Shown here: piece by piece, positions 1-11,560 of the stretch
Layout of the letters: every line of letters begins with the position of its first letter
How positions within the stretch are numbered: the stretch's first letter is position 1
Assembly (NCBI RefSeq): GCF_036417845.1
Contig: NC_090020.1
Coordinates: 48,468,425 to 48,532,424, forward strand
Length of the DNA stretch: 64,000 nucleotides
Reading direction: 5' to 3'
From: Apteryx mantelli
Taxonomy: Eukaryota > Chordata > Aves > Apterygiformes > Apterygidae
Made by a program: the position numbers and the translations under genes
The notes under the pieces: generated by a model
Databases searched by the model: none
What the model was told of the DNA's origin: nothing
What the model saw: the letters and a program-made list of their open reading frames with translations, nothing else

Positions 1-702
1 AAACAAAAGAGACCAAAACCAGGCAAAACACAGGTAACAGCTTTTTAGGCTTTACTTTCAAAATATACTGAAATCCAGTCTTTTTTCCTTGTTTTCTTCT
101 ATCAGAAATATAAAAATATGAAGCAGATGATATTTGCTTAAATAGATATTGTAAAAAAAAATGGAGGGATGAATCATAGTACTTACATGGCACTGACAGT
201 TGTAATATATGAGCACTTCTCACTTCCTGTTCCTATACCAGCCACAGCACACAAACAAAAACTTTGCCAACAGATAACTGTTTTGTAATCTCCAATTTCA
301 GGTTGTTTTTAAGTTTCCCACAAATTCCTTATCTACATCATAACAAGGACACCAGAAGAATGATCATGTGAAGACATTTCAACATGTCAGGCTAAAATTT
401 ATAGATTCACCTTTATATTTATAGATATATTTATAGGTTAAATTATAGATTCACCTGTCTGCAGTATTGCCCTAATTTATTATAACATCTTATATAGCAA
501 GCTATGAGAGTTATTTTCTGAGAGTTAGAAATGTTTATTTAGAATTAATCCACTACTTATCTATTTTGAAGTCTCGAATCTGTCCTGAAAATTGCACATC
601 CCTTTAAAAGCTGCCTACATCAGCAAGAATTAAAAGAGGCAGTGAAATACATTTATTCTGTTCTACCAAGCTAAGCCATTTTCATTTTTGGTCATTTCAT
701 AG

Positions 703-745
703 GTGGTTGGAGGCTATGGATAAAGCGGTGCATCCTGTCCATCAG
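703..745 (+). CDS. Internal coding exon, end of an upstream PH domain
   Basis: This is a 43-base exon between a good acceptor (pyrimidine-rich tract, then TTTCATAG) and a donor (CAG|GTAATG). It is entered in phase 2 and left in phase 0, and reads (R)WLEAMDKAVHPVHQ. The Trp followed by an amphipathic helix is the usual ending of a PH domain. The phase-0 donor is compatible with the phase-0 acceptor of the exon at 3,736, so the two can be joined in frame with no stop. The rest of this first PH domain would be upstream of the window. The exon is short and was found by splice signals and reading frame rather than by a long ORF. That it belongs to the same gene as the next three exons is an inference from strand, phase and the matching PH-end structure. 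A skipped or unseen exon between 746 and 3,735 cannot be excluded. Confidence 0.6.
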
Positions 746-3735
746 GTAATGCTTTATTTATACAAGAAGCAGAATGTGTGAAGTAGATTGTGCAAAAGAC
801 AGAGACAGATGTATCTTGTACACAGATGCAGACAGCAACACGGAAGCTGTTCTGAGCTGCTGGGATGTGGATCAACTTCAATCTAAAAGCCATATACACA
901 GATTATTGTGCCTCAGCAAATGTGTTTTGCTGCCATATGGTGGAATGAATCAAAATGTTCCCCGTCCAAATATCAGCAGCTTTAAGCTGATTCAGAAACA
1001 TAACTTAAAACAAGGGTAGCTGTGCTGATAGTGGGAAGGCAGGAAGGGTACTGTGCCCAGTGGAGAGAAGACTCACTAGCACATGGTCCACAGCATGTTC
1101 CACTTCAGGTAATACTATCTGGAATTAAGGGTGAGAAAGGCTACATCTCCTTAGGTATTCCCTGCACGTCTGCCTCGATTGCAAGCTACCTGCTTTTTGA
1201 GGCCATACATTGTCACTTCTGACAGAATATTAGAAAGGGGGGGTTTTTTGGAGTTGTTCTTTTCTGTATTTTTAGAGATGAAAGACAGATAAGGTAGCTG
1301 ATAACCTTTTGCTCATCTCTGCATCTCTTTATCTAGCTATGCTTTCTGATGGCCCCTGTGGCTGACAGAAACACAGTCATAACTGATCCTGAGCTGCTGC
1401 AGAGGGACCTTGCTCAGCCCAACATTATTCAGTACAAACAGTCCCCAGCTTTCCCCTGAACTGGGAGCTGCAAAGCTAATTTTGATATTTCCATGTTTAG
1501 AAGCAATCCCCATATGCATAGGGGTTAAAGCTACTTTAGCCTTCCTTTCCTAGTAAAGTGCCCCCAGCATTCTTATTCTTTCTTCCTAAAGATATACCCA
1601 TCTTTATAAAAACATGCTGTTCACCTGTAAAGTGTTTTTTTAATAGGGTTTAGCTACTGAACCAGCTTATTTCTTAGCAGAAAGAATGTGAGGCTCAAAT
1701 GCAGAAAAAGTATTCATATCTACATTTTTTTGCAGAGGAACACCATCAATAAAGAAAAAAAGAAAAAAGAAACTGACTTAAAAAAATCAATAAAAAATAA
1801 GAAAATTGTAAGTTACAAATGATATTCTGTGTTAATGCAGTGGGGAAAAAAAAAAACAAATCATTTTACTTTCCTTCCTCTCTCAACTCAGGACATAGGA
1901 ATAAGTCCTCCAAGCAGTATGCTTTAGTGATAGTTTTCCAAACACTGAAAGGAAATGGTTGTTTCTTTAATACCTTTTCCACTGGAATAAAATCAGTCAT
2001 GCATACATTTTGTTCAGCTTCAGTTTTCATATGAGAGTATCAGTGCAAAACCTAATTTGTGTCCAAGTATATCTGACCTGGCAATATTTCTTAAAAGAAT
2101 GTAAAGGAATCCAGATATTTGAAACAGCAAAAATAAATCAAATAATTTAAAATATTCACTGTGTACCAAAGTCAAAAGAATTAAAAAAAAAAAAAATGAA
2201 ACAAAAACTAGGAAAAAGTTGCACACACAAGAAAAGAAAAAAAAACACATTAAAAAGTCTTCAGTGTAACATGCAAAAGTTACCTGTGAAGTAAAAAGGT
2301 CCGGCTTTACATATACAAAAAAAACCTCTCATGCATTTACCTCATGCATTCACACAATAAGTTGGCTTTCTCTGCTACTGAATCTTATTTTTGACTGCTT
2401 TATCTTCTTTTTTTTTTATCTGTCTTTGAGCAAACAATATCCTTTTCTGAGAGAAATTTTATTTTAATATGTTGCTTTCATTGCCTAACTTCTGACCTTA
2501 ATGAACGTTATTTGCAGCGAGTTCCTTCCTCCTGTTTTTAACTAGACTTCAGCTGAATAAAACAAGGTTTTTTTTCACCTATTTGCTATACAATTTGTTA
2601 CTGAATTTTTAGAATAGCTAGTGTATTACAGTGGGGCTCACAACAGAATGATTTAACAGACTAATATACTGATACTATGTCCTCCTATTGAATCTACAAG
2701 GGTATCTATTCTATGAATACACCTTGTACTACTGAAGTCATCTATTGCATTTTGCTGAAGTAAGTCCCAGCGGGTTTCCAGTTCACAGCAAAGAATACAG
2801 CTAGCTATATTTTTTCAGGTCTTTTGTCCATCACTGGCTTGTCAAGTATAAGAAAGAAATAGCATAAATAAATGCAAAAGAAAACCCCAATGGAAATAAT
2901 CAGGATGCTATTGATATCGCACACATTCTCCCCATGGATTTCAAATGACAATGATGCTGGTTGATGCAGCATTCAAAACATATATATATTGCAGATAAAC
3001 AAAACACAGTAGGTTTTGTTGGAGAGGTCGAGTTCCTAACACCTTTTAGATTTAAAGGAGAGGAAGAAATGCTTTAATCTTACATTAGACAATTTGGTCT
3101 TATTAAACTACTGCTAATTTCTACCTGATTCTCTTACTATTTCTTTTGGCTTCTCTTATACAAATAGCCTATACAATGGAAGGGGATTGTGTGTTCCCCC
3201 CTCAAAATGGCAGTGGAATAATTTTAGTAACTAAAGAGACTGCACTTTCAAGAAAGGAATAGGAAGGCCATCCCTAAGCACTTCACGTGTGGTACTGCTT
3301 CCATCCACGCTTGCATGCTGTATTCTGGCCCCAGACACTCCTGCATTTCCTCTGGAATCTCAGAGGGCAGAGGGTGAACCTTAGCTTGCCAAGGTTACAC
3401 AAACGAAATACTGCTGAAGCCATATCACCACAACAGTACAAAAGCCTTCTTCATACAGCTTTGAAATGTTATTTTTTCTACTGCCAGAACTTGAACTGAA
3501 AATTAAAATAGATGCGGAAAAGACAAGCCATTATTTTAAGAAGGAAGAAGCTGATCACCATTTGCTATCATCAAGTGTATGTTTTTAATTGCACTTTCAG
3601 AGTTGTTGACTTTCCAAATTGCTCTGACAACAAAAGCTAATTTCCTAGCAGGGGACTAGAGTTTGCATCTTCTCATAACAGCAGGTCCTCCTTAATTTCT
3701 TACCAGAAACTATTAATTTTGTGCTTACTTTATAG
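746..3735 (+). other. Probable intron of the PH-domain gene
   Basis: AT-rich sequence with A- and T-runs. Short ORFs on both strands lack convincing splice sites or recognisable protein motifs. A donor-like CAG|GTAATA at about 1,109 has no pyrimidine-rich acceptor in front of it, so I do not call an exon there. Confidence 0.55.
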
Positions 3736-3922
3736 AACCACGTATGGGTAGATGTCACACTGCATAACACCACGCTGCCACCCTTGGCTATCAAGAACCC
3801 GGAGTGCCTTGGGCTCCTGCACCAGCTAGACAGAAACCAGGATGTCTGGGTTCAGCACTACTGCATCCTGAAGGACGGCTGCTTGTATTTCTATGCCACA
3901 CTTCGCTCCACACCTGCCCAAG
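3736..3922 (+). CDS. Coding exon, first half of the C-terminal PH domain
   Basis: The exon starts after the acceptor TTACTTTATAG in phase 0 and ends at the donor CAAG|GTACAG in phase 1, giving 62 codons plus one base. About 20 linker residues (NHVWVDVTLHNTTLPPLAIK) come first. The start of a PH fold follows: strand 1 (CLGLLHQLDRN), strand 2 (DVWVQHYCILKDG) and strand 3 (CLYFYATLRST). The pattern W-x-x-x-(Y/W)-C-x-L-x-x-x-x-L-x-(F/Y)-(Y/F) is the classic PH signature. There are few Lys/Arg residues in the strand 1-2 loop (one Arg in QLDRNQD), so strong binding to PIP3-type lipids is not evident and the domain may act in protein contacts. The reading frame continues into the exon at 6,758. The gene is not named: it did not match the PH families I tried to recall. 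Confidence 0.9.
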
Positions 3923-6757
3923 GTACAGATAGCTACTGGATTGTAAATGGCTGTTAAAGCAGGAATATTGCATTGCTGTTTCAAAATAGAACTTCTAGCA
4001 TTAATGAAATCCTGAGCAGCAAATTCACTCTACCTGTTCTATGCAGGTGAGGGTAGGAAGAGCAGACTTAATCTGTTCTCATAAGATAGCCTCATTGTTC
4101 TCCTCATGGTCCTTTCTTTACCTCGTGCAGTCTGAATTCTTTCCTGAACACAGCTAACCAGGATCTGTGCACTTTACCTCGAGAGCGAGTGGTCTGATAT
4201 TTCCACTGAGGGCACACACTGCTGACAGCTGTCTGCTACTGCGTGGTAGATAACACCCTCGGGGGGAGGGAGGGATATTATTAACGAGGGCTGGTTTCTC
4301 TGTGATTAGACAGTTTCCACATGGCCTTGGCAAAGAAGCTCCAGCCAGTGACAGACAGGCTCTCCCTCCTGCAGCCGGAGACTGGTGCTGCGAGGGCTGC
4401 CCGGGGTACTTTGCAGTTAATCTGCAAAAGCTGCGGTGCCGCTTAGCAGCTCTCCCAGTAGCAGAGGAGGGTATCTGGCCACTCTTTGAAGACAGCAAAG
4501 TGAGACTATTAGGGATCAATCACAAGTGACCCTGTAGCAGAAGAGCTAAGTTTCAGGCACTAATGGGAACCTGGAACCAGCACAACTCTGAGAAAATTGG
4601 TGTTTAAAAAAAAGAGGTGCCCCAGGGAGAGGGGGTGGGTCAGGACCTGTAGATTCCCCTTTCCTGGCCTAAGGAAGTTGGCAGTCAGAAGAGTCAGAAA
4701 GGAAACACTGTTGAACTTACTGCTTACCAGTCAGCTTTCAGATCAAAAGGGAAAACTTTTCTTAGGGTTTATGCATTTTCCATATAATCAGTCAAGAGGC
4801 TTTCCATTTTAGAGTCTTTTTTTTTTTTTTTACATAGCACTTTTCATCTGCAAAAGGCCATACATGTGAAATGACCAGTAATTTCCTACCCATGTGAAAC
4901 TGAGGCTAAGATTTGCCCAAAGCTAAGCAATGAATCAGTGGAAAGGCAAAAATTAGCTATTATATATTTATGACATTCAAGCCCATGCTCATACTGCTAA
5001 ATATGCCTCTTTGGTGTTTAAACATCCTACAACATACAAATTCTTCCATACTTGTAGTGTTTTCTCTCTTGCTATTGCAGCATTTTGTTGTTCTTTCCAA
5101 TTTCACTACAGATTCTCACTCCCCCATATAATTTTTCAATGATGCAGCATTAGTTTGTTGCTCTTGTTACTAACTGTGAGGGCCAAAAAATACACAACTT
5201 GAAGTCAGTAACAGAAAATTTCAGCTGCAGTTGATCAGCTCCATAGGTCTTTTTGGCTAGGCACCATATATGTGTAAAGTGTACACTGTTACAGTGAAGT
5301 GACATCTGAAAAAAATATGGCTAAAAAAAAACCATCATGAAGAACAACGTCTGTGTAATGCCTTTTCTTCCTAGTTAGCTAGTGTGGCCTGCAGCGGTGC
5401 TCCAGTAACTGATGGGAGCATGTCAAATAAAGAGGACCAATGCTGGCTCTGAGATTTTTTTAATTTTGAAATTTATATAATTTTAGTTTTTAAAGGAAAA
5501 TAAACAAAAGCTAGAAAAAATATTTTGCTGCTTAATATTATATGACAATATTTCTGGGAAGAAATCTTTACAACTATGTTGCTGATTATGTGCTGACCAG
5601 AGTGAATGAATGGAAATTGGGAAGACCATACTAAATATGGTCACTGTGTTGGAACTGCATGTACAAACTAAACTGCCATATACTGATAGAATGTGTATAG
5701 AGCCCACTCCATGATGCTAATATTATTCTCATTTAAGTCTCTAATTCACATTTCACTTTTTCAATGAACTAGAAGATAGACTTAGATAACTATTATTTCA
5801 GTGTGCATAAAATGATGGGTCTAAAGTACCTGACAGATTAAATTACTTGAAGCAGCCTCTAGGTTTATTTGACTAAAATCAACCCCCTGAATCTTGGAAG
5901 GTCGCACAGTTTTCAGGACTGGAGTTTTGTGCACAAGAAACTGACTGTAGAACATACAATGAGGCTATTCTGGAAATTTGCATCCATATTCCTTCTCAGT
6001 CTTAATTTTTAGTATGGCTTTACTTTAACATAGCTTTAAGTATGGCTACACTTCAAATAATGATGTAACAATGTCACTTTCTTACTAAGCAGATTTCCTA
6101 CTTTTGTAGTCACATTAACACCTGCTGATTGTAAGGATATAAATGCATTTTTATAGCTCTGTATTCCTATTATATCTGTCAAGCCAGTACTGCTGAAACA
6201 GAATGAGCTGGAGTGAGTTTTCATAATGCAACAGAACTGTTTCTTAAGTTCCATTAACTTGACAATCAGATACATCCGCGCCAAAACAAACGGGAGCACA
6301 AGCATTAACTGAGGGTAAATTCAGTCTGTAACAATGAAAAGGCTCACCTCCTGTACACTGCTTTTCATCCAAAGTGTAGACCTTTCATAATGAAGATAAG
6401 GGGCAGGGTTGCAAGAATTCATCTGACCTCACAGAACTCCAGTTGAATCCCAGACCTGGCAGCTGAGGAAAATGAAAAATTTGCTCCAATTGTAAACAGA
6501 ACACATCTGTTCAGGAAGTTTTTTTCGACACAGTAAACATGGAATTGTACGTTATTTTCAAGTCAATTTGGGGGATAAAGCTATATTCTTATATTTTTCA
6601 GTATATCACTTTACATGTAAGTTCTGTATAATGGAAACACCCAACGTAAGGAATCTGCAAATAAAATTTGTAAGAATTGTCAGTATGCTTGTAATTGGCA
6701 GTAATTTCACAAATGGTGCCTACATTATACCCAATGCATGCTATTTTTTCTGTCCAG
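3923..6757 (+). other. Intron of the PH-domain gene
   Basis: About 2.8 kb between donor GTACAG and acceptor CTGTCCAG. It contains a moderately GC-rich patch near 4,150-4,520 with ORFs on both strands that show no recognisable domain, and otherwise AT-rich sequence. I see no further exon. Confidence 0.8.
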
Positions 6758-6893
6758 GTGGCCTTTATCTCCAGGGCTATATTGTGAGTGAACAGTCTTT
6801 GGGCTCCAAGAGATCTGTAATTGAACTCAAACCTCCCTCTGAAGAGTTTAAAACCTTCTACTTATGTGCAGAGAATGTGAATGAAAACAAAAG
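6758..6893 (+). CDS. Coding exon, middle of the C-terminal PH domain
   Basis: The exon follows the acceptor TTTTTTCTGTCCAG and ends at the donor AAAAG|GTAAAC; it is entered in phase 1 and left in phase 2. It reads GGLYLQGYIVSEQSLGSKRS, then VIELKPPSEEFKTFYLCAEN and VNENKR. These are PH strands 4 to 7: LxLxGYxV, VIELKPP, FKTFYLCAEN, then the start of the C-terminal helix. The phrase FYLCAEN followed by N-x-x-RW is the usual PH 'aromatic-x-aromatic, then sensor residues before the helix' pattern, also seen in the CNK/IPCEF1 group (there FYFAAEN). That resemblance is only a local motif match, not an assignment. Both splice junctions join the neighbouring exons in frame. Confidence 0.92.
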
Positions 6894-7644
6894 GTAAACT
6901 GAACTTTTTGTTTCTATTCCATTTGCCAAAAATTCAGGAAAGCAGGAAAACTATAGTTTGGGAAGATCTGGCAACAACTTTTCTTTCTGTTTTCACTTGT
7001 TCCCCCAGATTTCCCTTTAATTCTAGCTTTAGTCACACTGCAGTACAATATGTTGGCAAATGTGAGTCATCAGTTCCGTTATTGTCGATGCTGGAATTAC
7101 AGCAAGGCCCAATTGCAGAGGTTCAGAAAGGAAGCTTGATAGGGTGCCTTCCACAATGATGTGTGGGTGATTACACTAAACAGAAAAACTATGGTACCTT
7201 TCACTAGAGAAGCTCAAACTATTGAAAAGTATATTCTCCTCATTCCCAAGGATGATTTACTTCCCATAATGATCGTTAGAATTTAAAAAGAAAATTGGTC
7301 TATGAAATCATTTTCTAAAGGTGAATTCCATCTTCATAATCCAGCCAAATTCTAAATGCTGTCAGTGGAAATTCTGCTTGTGTAAAGCCTATTAATTATG
7401 GGATTTATGTTTTAATTTAATGAACAAAAGACAAAGCTATTCAGTATTTTGGAAACTGGTGTTAAGACATGTTGCTATTACAGTCAACTCCTTCATTTCA
7501 TGCCTCTCCCCAATCCACTTACTATCAGCATATATAGTAACAAGACTGTACAAACACCATTTATAAAAGACCTGTTTCAAATGAAATAAAAGTGCATATG
7601 CAATACTCAATCGGAGACAGTTGTTGGTCTTTCCTTTCTTCTAG
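6894..7644 (+). other. Intron of the PH-domain gene
   Basis: About 750 bases between donor GTAAAC and acceptor TTTCTTCTAG. The open frame continues past the donor for some codons, but the protein after the splice site has no PH character. The spliced reading into 7,645 restores the domain. Confidence 0.8.
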
Positions 7645-7744
7645 GTGGATTACAGCTTTGAAAGCTTCAATTAATAAATGGTTACCTCTACACCAGGCGA
7701 TTCAAGATTTCATGAACAGACCACTGGAGGAGACAAGGATGTGA
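7645..7744 (+). CDS. Terminal coding exon, PH helix and C-terminus
   Basis: The acceptor TTTCCTTTCTTCTAG leads into phase 2. The exon encodes (R)WITALKASINKW, LPLHQAIQDF and MNRPLEETRM, then TGA. WITALKASI is the C-terminal alpha helix that closes the PH fold, with the invariant Trp as its first residue. Twenty-three residues follow it. The protein ends in ETRM, which fits a class I PDZ-domain ligand (S/T-x-hydrophobic); this is an inference from four residues. The intron lies at exactly the same place in the PH codon pattern (between the two bases of Arg and the last base, just before Trp) as in the exon at 703. This supports two related PH domains in one protein. Gene identity remains open. 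The 3' UTR follows directly. Confidence 0.9.
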
Positions 7745-8285
7745 GAAGAAAGGTCATTTTCCCTCAATTTCTGTTTTTCATTTAAAAATTCATGCTATGT
7801 CTTATAATGACTCATCTCAAAAGACGCTCTAGCAAAAGGTAATCTTTAGCATTGCTATACATTCACATCTTTTGTAAGCGTTAGTAAATAAAAGCAAAGC
7901 AATGTTGCCTTCTTTGTAGCTATTTTTATTTTGTGTTTCAACTTAACTGTAAGATCCCTAGGCCAAGGATAAAGTTACTTTGGCTTTACAGCAGTGAACT
8001 GTCATCAACATTTACCTGATGTAGCCAAAGCAGAAAGCACTGGGTTTCAGTATATGTTTTGTTCCATCTGATGTTTTATATCTGCATCATTTTTTGTTTT
8101 GCAAACACAACCTTTGGAAAGACTTCTGCTGTTTCCAACCAGCTGTTTCAAATCTGGGTTTTCCTTGAAGTTTCTAGATGGTGCCAAGCTCAAGGTAGGG
8201 ACAGGCCAAGCTGACTGAGAGAATAACAGCTACATACCATTACAGCCTGACTGGGGGAATGAAATAAATTTGTATGATTTGGATG
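7745..8285 (+). other. 3' UTR of the PH-domain gene with poly(A) signals
   Basis: Non-coding sequence after the stop. Two canonical AATAAA signals are present, at 7,887-7,892 (about 145 bases after the stop) and 8,263-8,268. The first is followed by a GT/T-rich stretch (TTGCCTTCTTTG). Which one is used cannot be told from sequence alone. Confidence 0.55.
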
Positions 8286-11200
8286 AATACTTTTGTTCTT
8301 TTATATTCTATATTAACACAAATGTTAACTTTAAAATCATTTTGATTTGGCCATCTTCCATCACAGCACATCGCATTTATGGAGAGAAATCGATTTGAGA
8401 ATCCAAGACATTGTTTCCTCCAAAGTTAGCAGTAAGAGACAGCACCATAAATCTTCATCAAGGACGTCAGGGTTAGACATCAACGGTAATTACAGCTGAT
8501 CATATACATAGTATTCTGCATTATTCTGTAATATTAAAATAATTCTTGCAATGAATCTGGGTATTCAGTTTCCAAACTTCCCAAAATATGAATTCAAATA
8601 AAATAATAAAGATTAGTTCCAGTTACTTATTGAACCAATGTGCTAATTAAATATCTCACCTTAAGAGATTTACAATTTAATGCTGCAGCAAAGTACAGAA
8701 AGGAAAACAGAACTTGGTACAGAGAAAAAAATTGCCAGTTCATGAGCTTCTATTACAAGGTTGTGATATTTGATATTTTGTCAAAATCCTTAGACCTTGA
8801 GATCACTTGAACACACCAGATCCTAAACTACTGGGCTAGCCCTTATTGTCAGCCTGAAAATGTCGACCACAATGACAAAAAAAAAAAGCTAAAAGGCAAG
8901 TGGAGCTCCCCCACCCACCACAAATGTGTTTTTTTTAAGCCTCTCTATATTTAAGCCAATCTGAGGGAGACCAATTCATTAGCTTTAAATGCTTGAAGCA
9001 ATAGTACTTCAAAGAAAGCTGTTAAACAGTCCAAATGGTTTGCAGCAGTGGTTCGAATGGTTTAATTGAAAAATAAGAATAGTTAATTAAACAGTATAAG
9101 CGCTTTTCTCAAAGCATGTACCAACCCCCAAACATGTTAACACATTTACCTCAGAGCACACATTTGTACAAAGTTAAATGTATTTGAAAGCAAGTAAGCT
9201 TGGGCATCATGGTCATGTTCTACATTTACCACTACTATTTTGAAATTTTCACATTCAGAAAGGAAATTCACATTTCCACTACAGCTCTTAGAACAAGTAC
9301 TGCAGCAGGTATAAATGACTTCTTTTTCTTACTCTTTTGCACGGGAAAAAGTAACACATATGACCGTGCCTTGTTTGGGTCAAGTACAAATGCTGTTGAC
9401 TTAGGACTAATAACTGTTAACATCTCCTAAGAAACAGTTCTCCAATTTAGGGTGACTGTTTAGAGCTAGGAAGCAGAAAAGAAGCAATAGGTAAAACAAA
9501 TACAAACAAAAAGAAACAGAGCAAACGCATACTCCATTAGAAAACAGTTACAAAAATGAGTACAGTGGGGTTTGCTGGCACCCCATTATAATCTTATTCA
9601 GGCTCTGATCTGACCTCCCTCTGGGACCTAGTTGTTTCTTCAACTGTTACTAGGTTACTGGAAATGCTTTTCTTCTTTAACAAGTGCCACTGAAGCCATC
9701 CTCACACAAAATGACAGCATCACCACATAGCTTGTTTGTGTAAAGTTTTGAAGACACATATGACAATATATGTGGCACAGAGAACTGACAGCAATGAAAG
9801 CCTCAGCAACCTCAATAACAAGGTGCAAAAAGAAATGTGCTGTTCAGTGTGGGTAAGGGTTATAGGACAAAGCCTTTTCACTTATTATCTCACCAAATTT
9901 TCATCATTATAAAGTGCTTCATAAATCAGAAAAATCTCCTGCTTTGACTCCAAAATTTCAATAATTTCCAAAGTATTTTAATATTACATTAGAGATTTGT
10001 ACTTTGCTTAATTTGTTGTATGCAAGATTTAATTGTTGTATGAAAACTTGAAAATGCGCTTCCTCTCAGTTGGTGCAAGTCAAAACTGCCTCAAAAATGT
10101 CTCAGATGAAGTCAATACAATTACAGTGCTATAAAAATGTACAAGTGAAGAAAGACTCAAGCCCATAGTTTATTTCTGTTGGAAAGCTATGTATTTACAT
10201 AGCAGATTTTTTCAGTCTGCTTATACTTAAATGGGCAGTGGAACAGCAGAGTTTATTGAAATCTCTCAGTTTGATGGACCCAAGGAAGATTAGTCTTTCT
10301 TTTCTGTGATTTTTAGACTTCCAAAATTAAATAAAATGCATAAATGTAGTAACTTGTACTAATAACTTACCTTTTCTCAAATGACCATAAACCTTTGAAG
10401 ATTTGAAAAAAACATATAAATTATTGAAAAACCTAGCAGGCCTTGGAAGTATCTGGCTTTTAACCCCATAAAAACAAGGAGGAGCCAAAGAAAAGTTTTC
10501 ATATTAAGCTGAGGCTGGTTGCTCACCCTACATTAGAGTAGAGATCAGAGTAGCCTATGGGCTATTCTCATTTTTCTGTTAAGTAGCTATGGGACTCAAG
10601 GACGCAAGCTGTCAGCCAGACGTTTTGATAGCATACTCCTCTTCCCATTATTAGCAGGGCTAAAAGCCCTTTGAAAAATGTATGGAGGTATTTCTGATGG
10701 TTTGTTCCAGTGGTGTGAAAATGCTCAGCAGAGGAATTAACAAGATCTCAACTGTAGTAAGCTATAATTACTGTATCTGATTTTATGATTATTCTTACTT
10801 GAATTCACACCACTTCTCAGACAATATTTTCCTGTGTTGTCCTGGGAGTTCTTCCTGATCCAAATGCGTTGTCGAAAAGGAATTTTTTTGAACATTTCCA
10901 ATGCACTTATGACTTTTTTCCCCTGTGGTGTTTCACTTTCCTCTGGAATTTTAATTACATATGAGATCTAATGCTAATTGGATAACTGTAGTTATAAATA
11001 GCATTGCATATAATTCAGTGTTCATGCATGTACTTTGTCAGCCTAGTTCTGTGATCTCCTTGTCACTAAGATATATTGCTTACCTTTTCATGTTTTATTG
11101 ACTTGTTTTCCCCGCTGGGTTTTTTTCCAAAATACCCAAGAAGTCAAGAATTATTTTCCAAATTTTTTTTTGATCCACCAGTTTGTTTTGTTTTCTTTAC

Positions 11201-11370
11201 ACTTTAATCTGCCTCAAAGCTGTAGTTACATTTGAACATTATCAGCAGTTTGAAAAAAAATTAAAATTCCATTTCAATCTTCCGAGTGTTTACCAGGTAC
11301 TTTCTCTATTACTGCAGCTCTCCTGCTGAAGTAAATTTAACATTCATTTAACATCCAGTTACCACAGGAT
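8286..11370. other. Intergenic, nothing recognised
   Basis: AT-rich sequence with stop codons in all frames. A tRNA B-box-like GGTTCGAATGG near 9,050 has no matching A box or cloverleaf around it. Confidence 0.6.
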
Positions 11371-11560
11371 TTGCCATGCTAGGTCAGACCATCATTTATC
11401 AAATAATTGAGAATTCTGCATCCTGAGATGCACCAGACGAAGGCAAAATAAATGAATAAATAGATGGATAGATAAAGCTGTGCACAGCAAATTGTCCATT
11501 CCTGCACACAGAGGATAAAAATCCTCCCCGAAGCTTACAGCAGTCAGCTTACAACTTCAA
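11371..11560 (-). repeat. Ancient CR1 LINE 3'-end fragment
   Basis: TTGCCATGCTAGGTCAGACC at the left edge resembles the reverse complement of the 3' end seen in older sauropsid CR1 elements (GGTCTGACCCAGTATGGC). Further right, the fragment keeps a degraded match to the preceding CR1 3' region. It is strongly diverged and lacks ORF sequence. The assignment is from remembered family patterns, not a search. Confidence 0.5.

Noticed and set aside
774-1019. 81-codon ORF right after the first exon
   Set aside because: It reads through the donor at 745 in a different frame, contains no domain, and has no acceptor of its own.
9046-9058. tRNA-like B box (GGTTCGAATGG)
   Set aside because: No A box at the right distance and no cloverleaf; a chance match.
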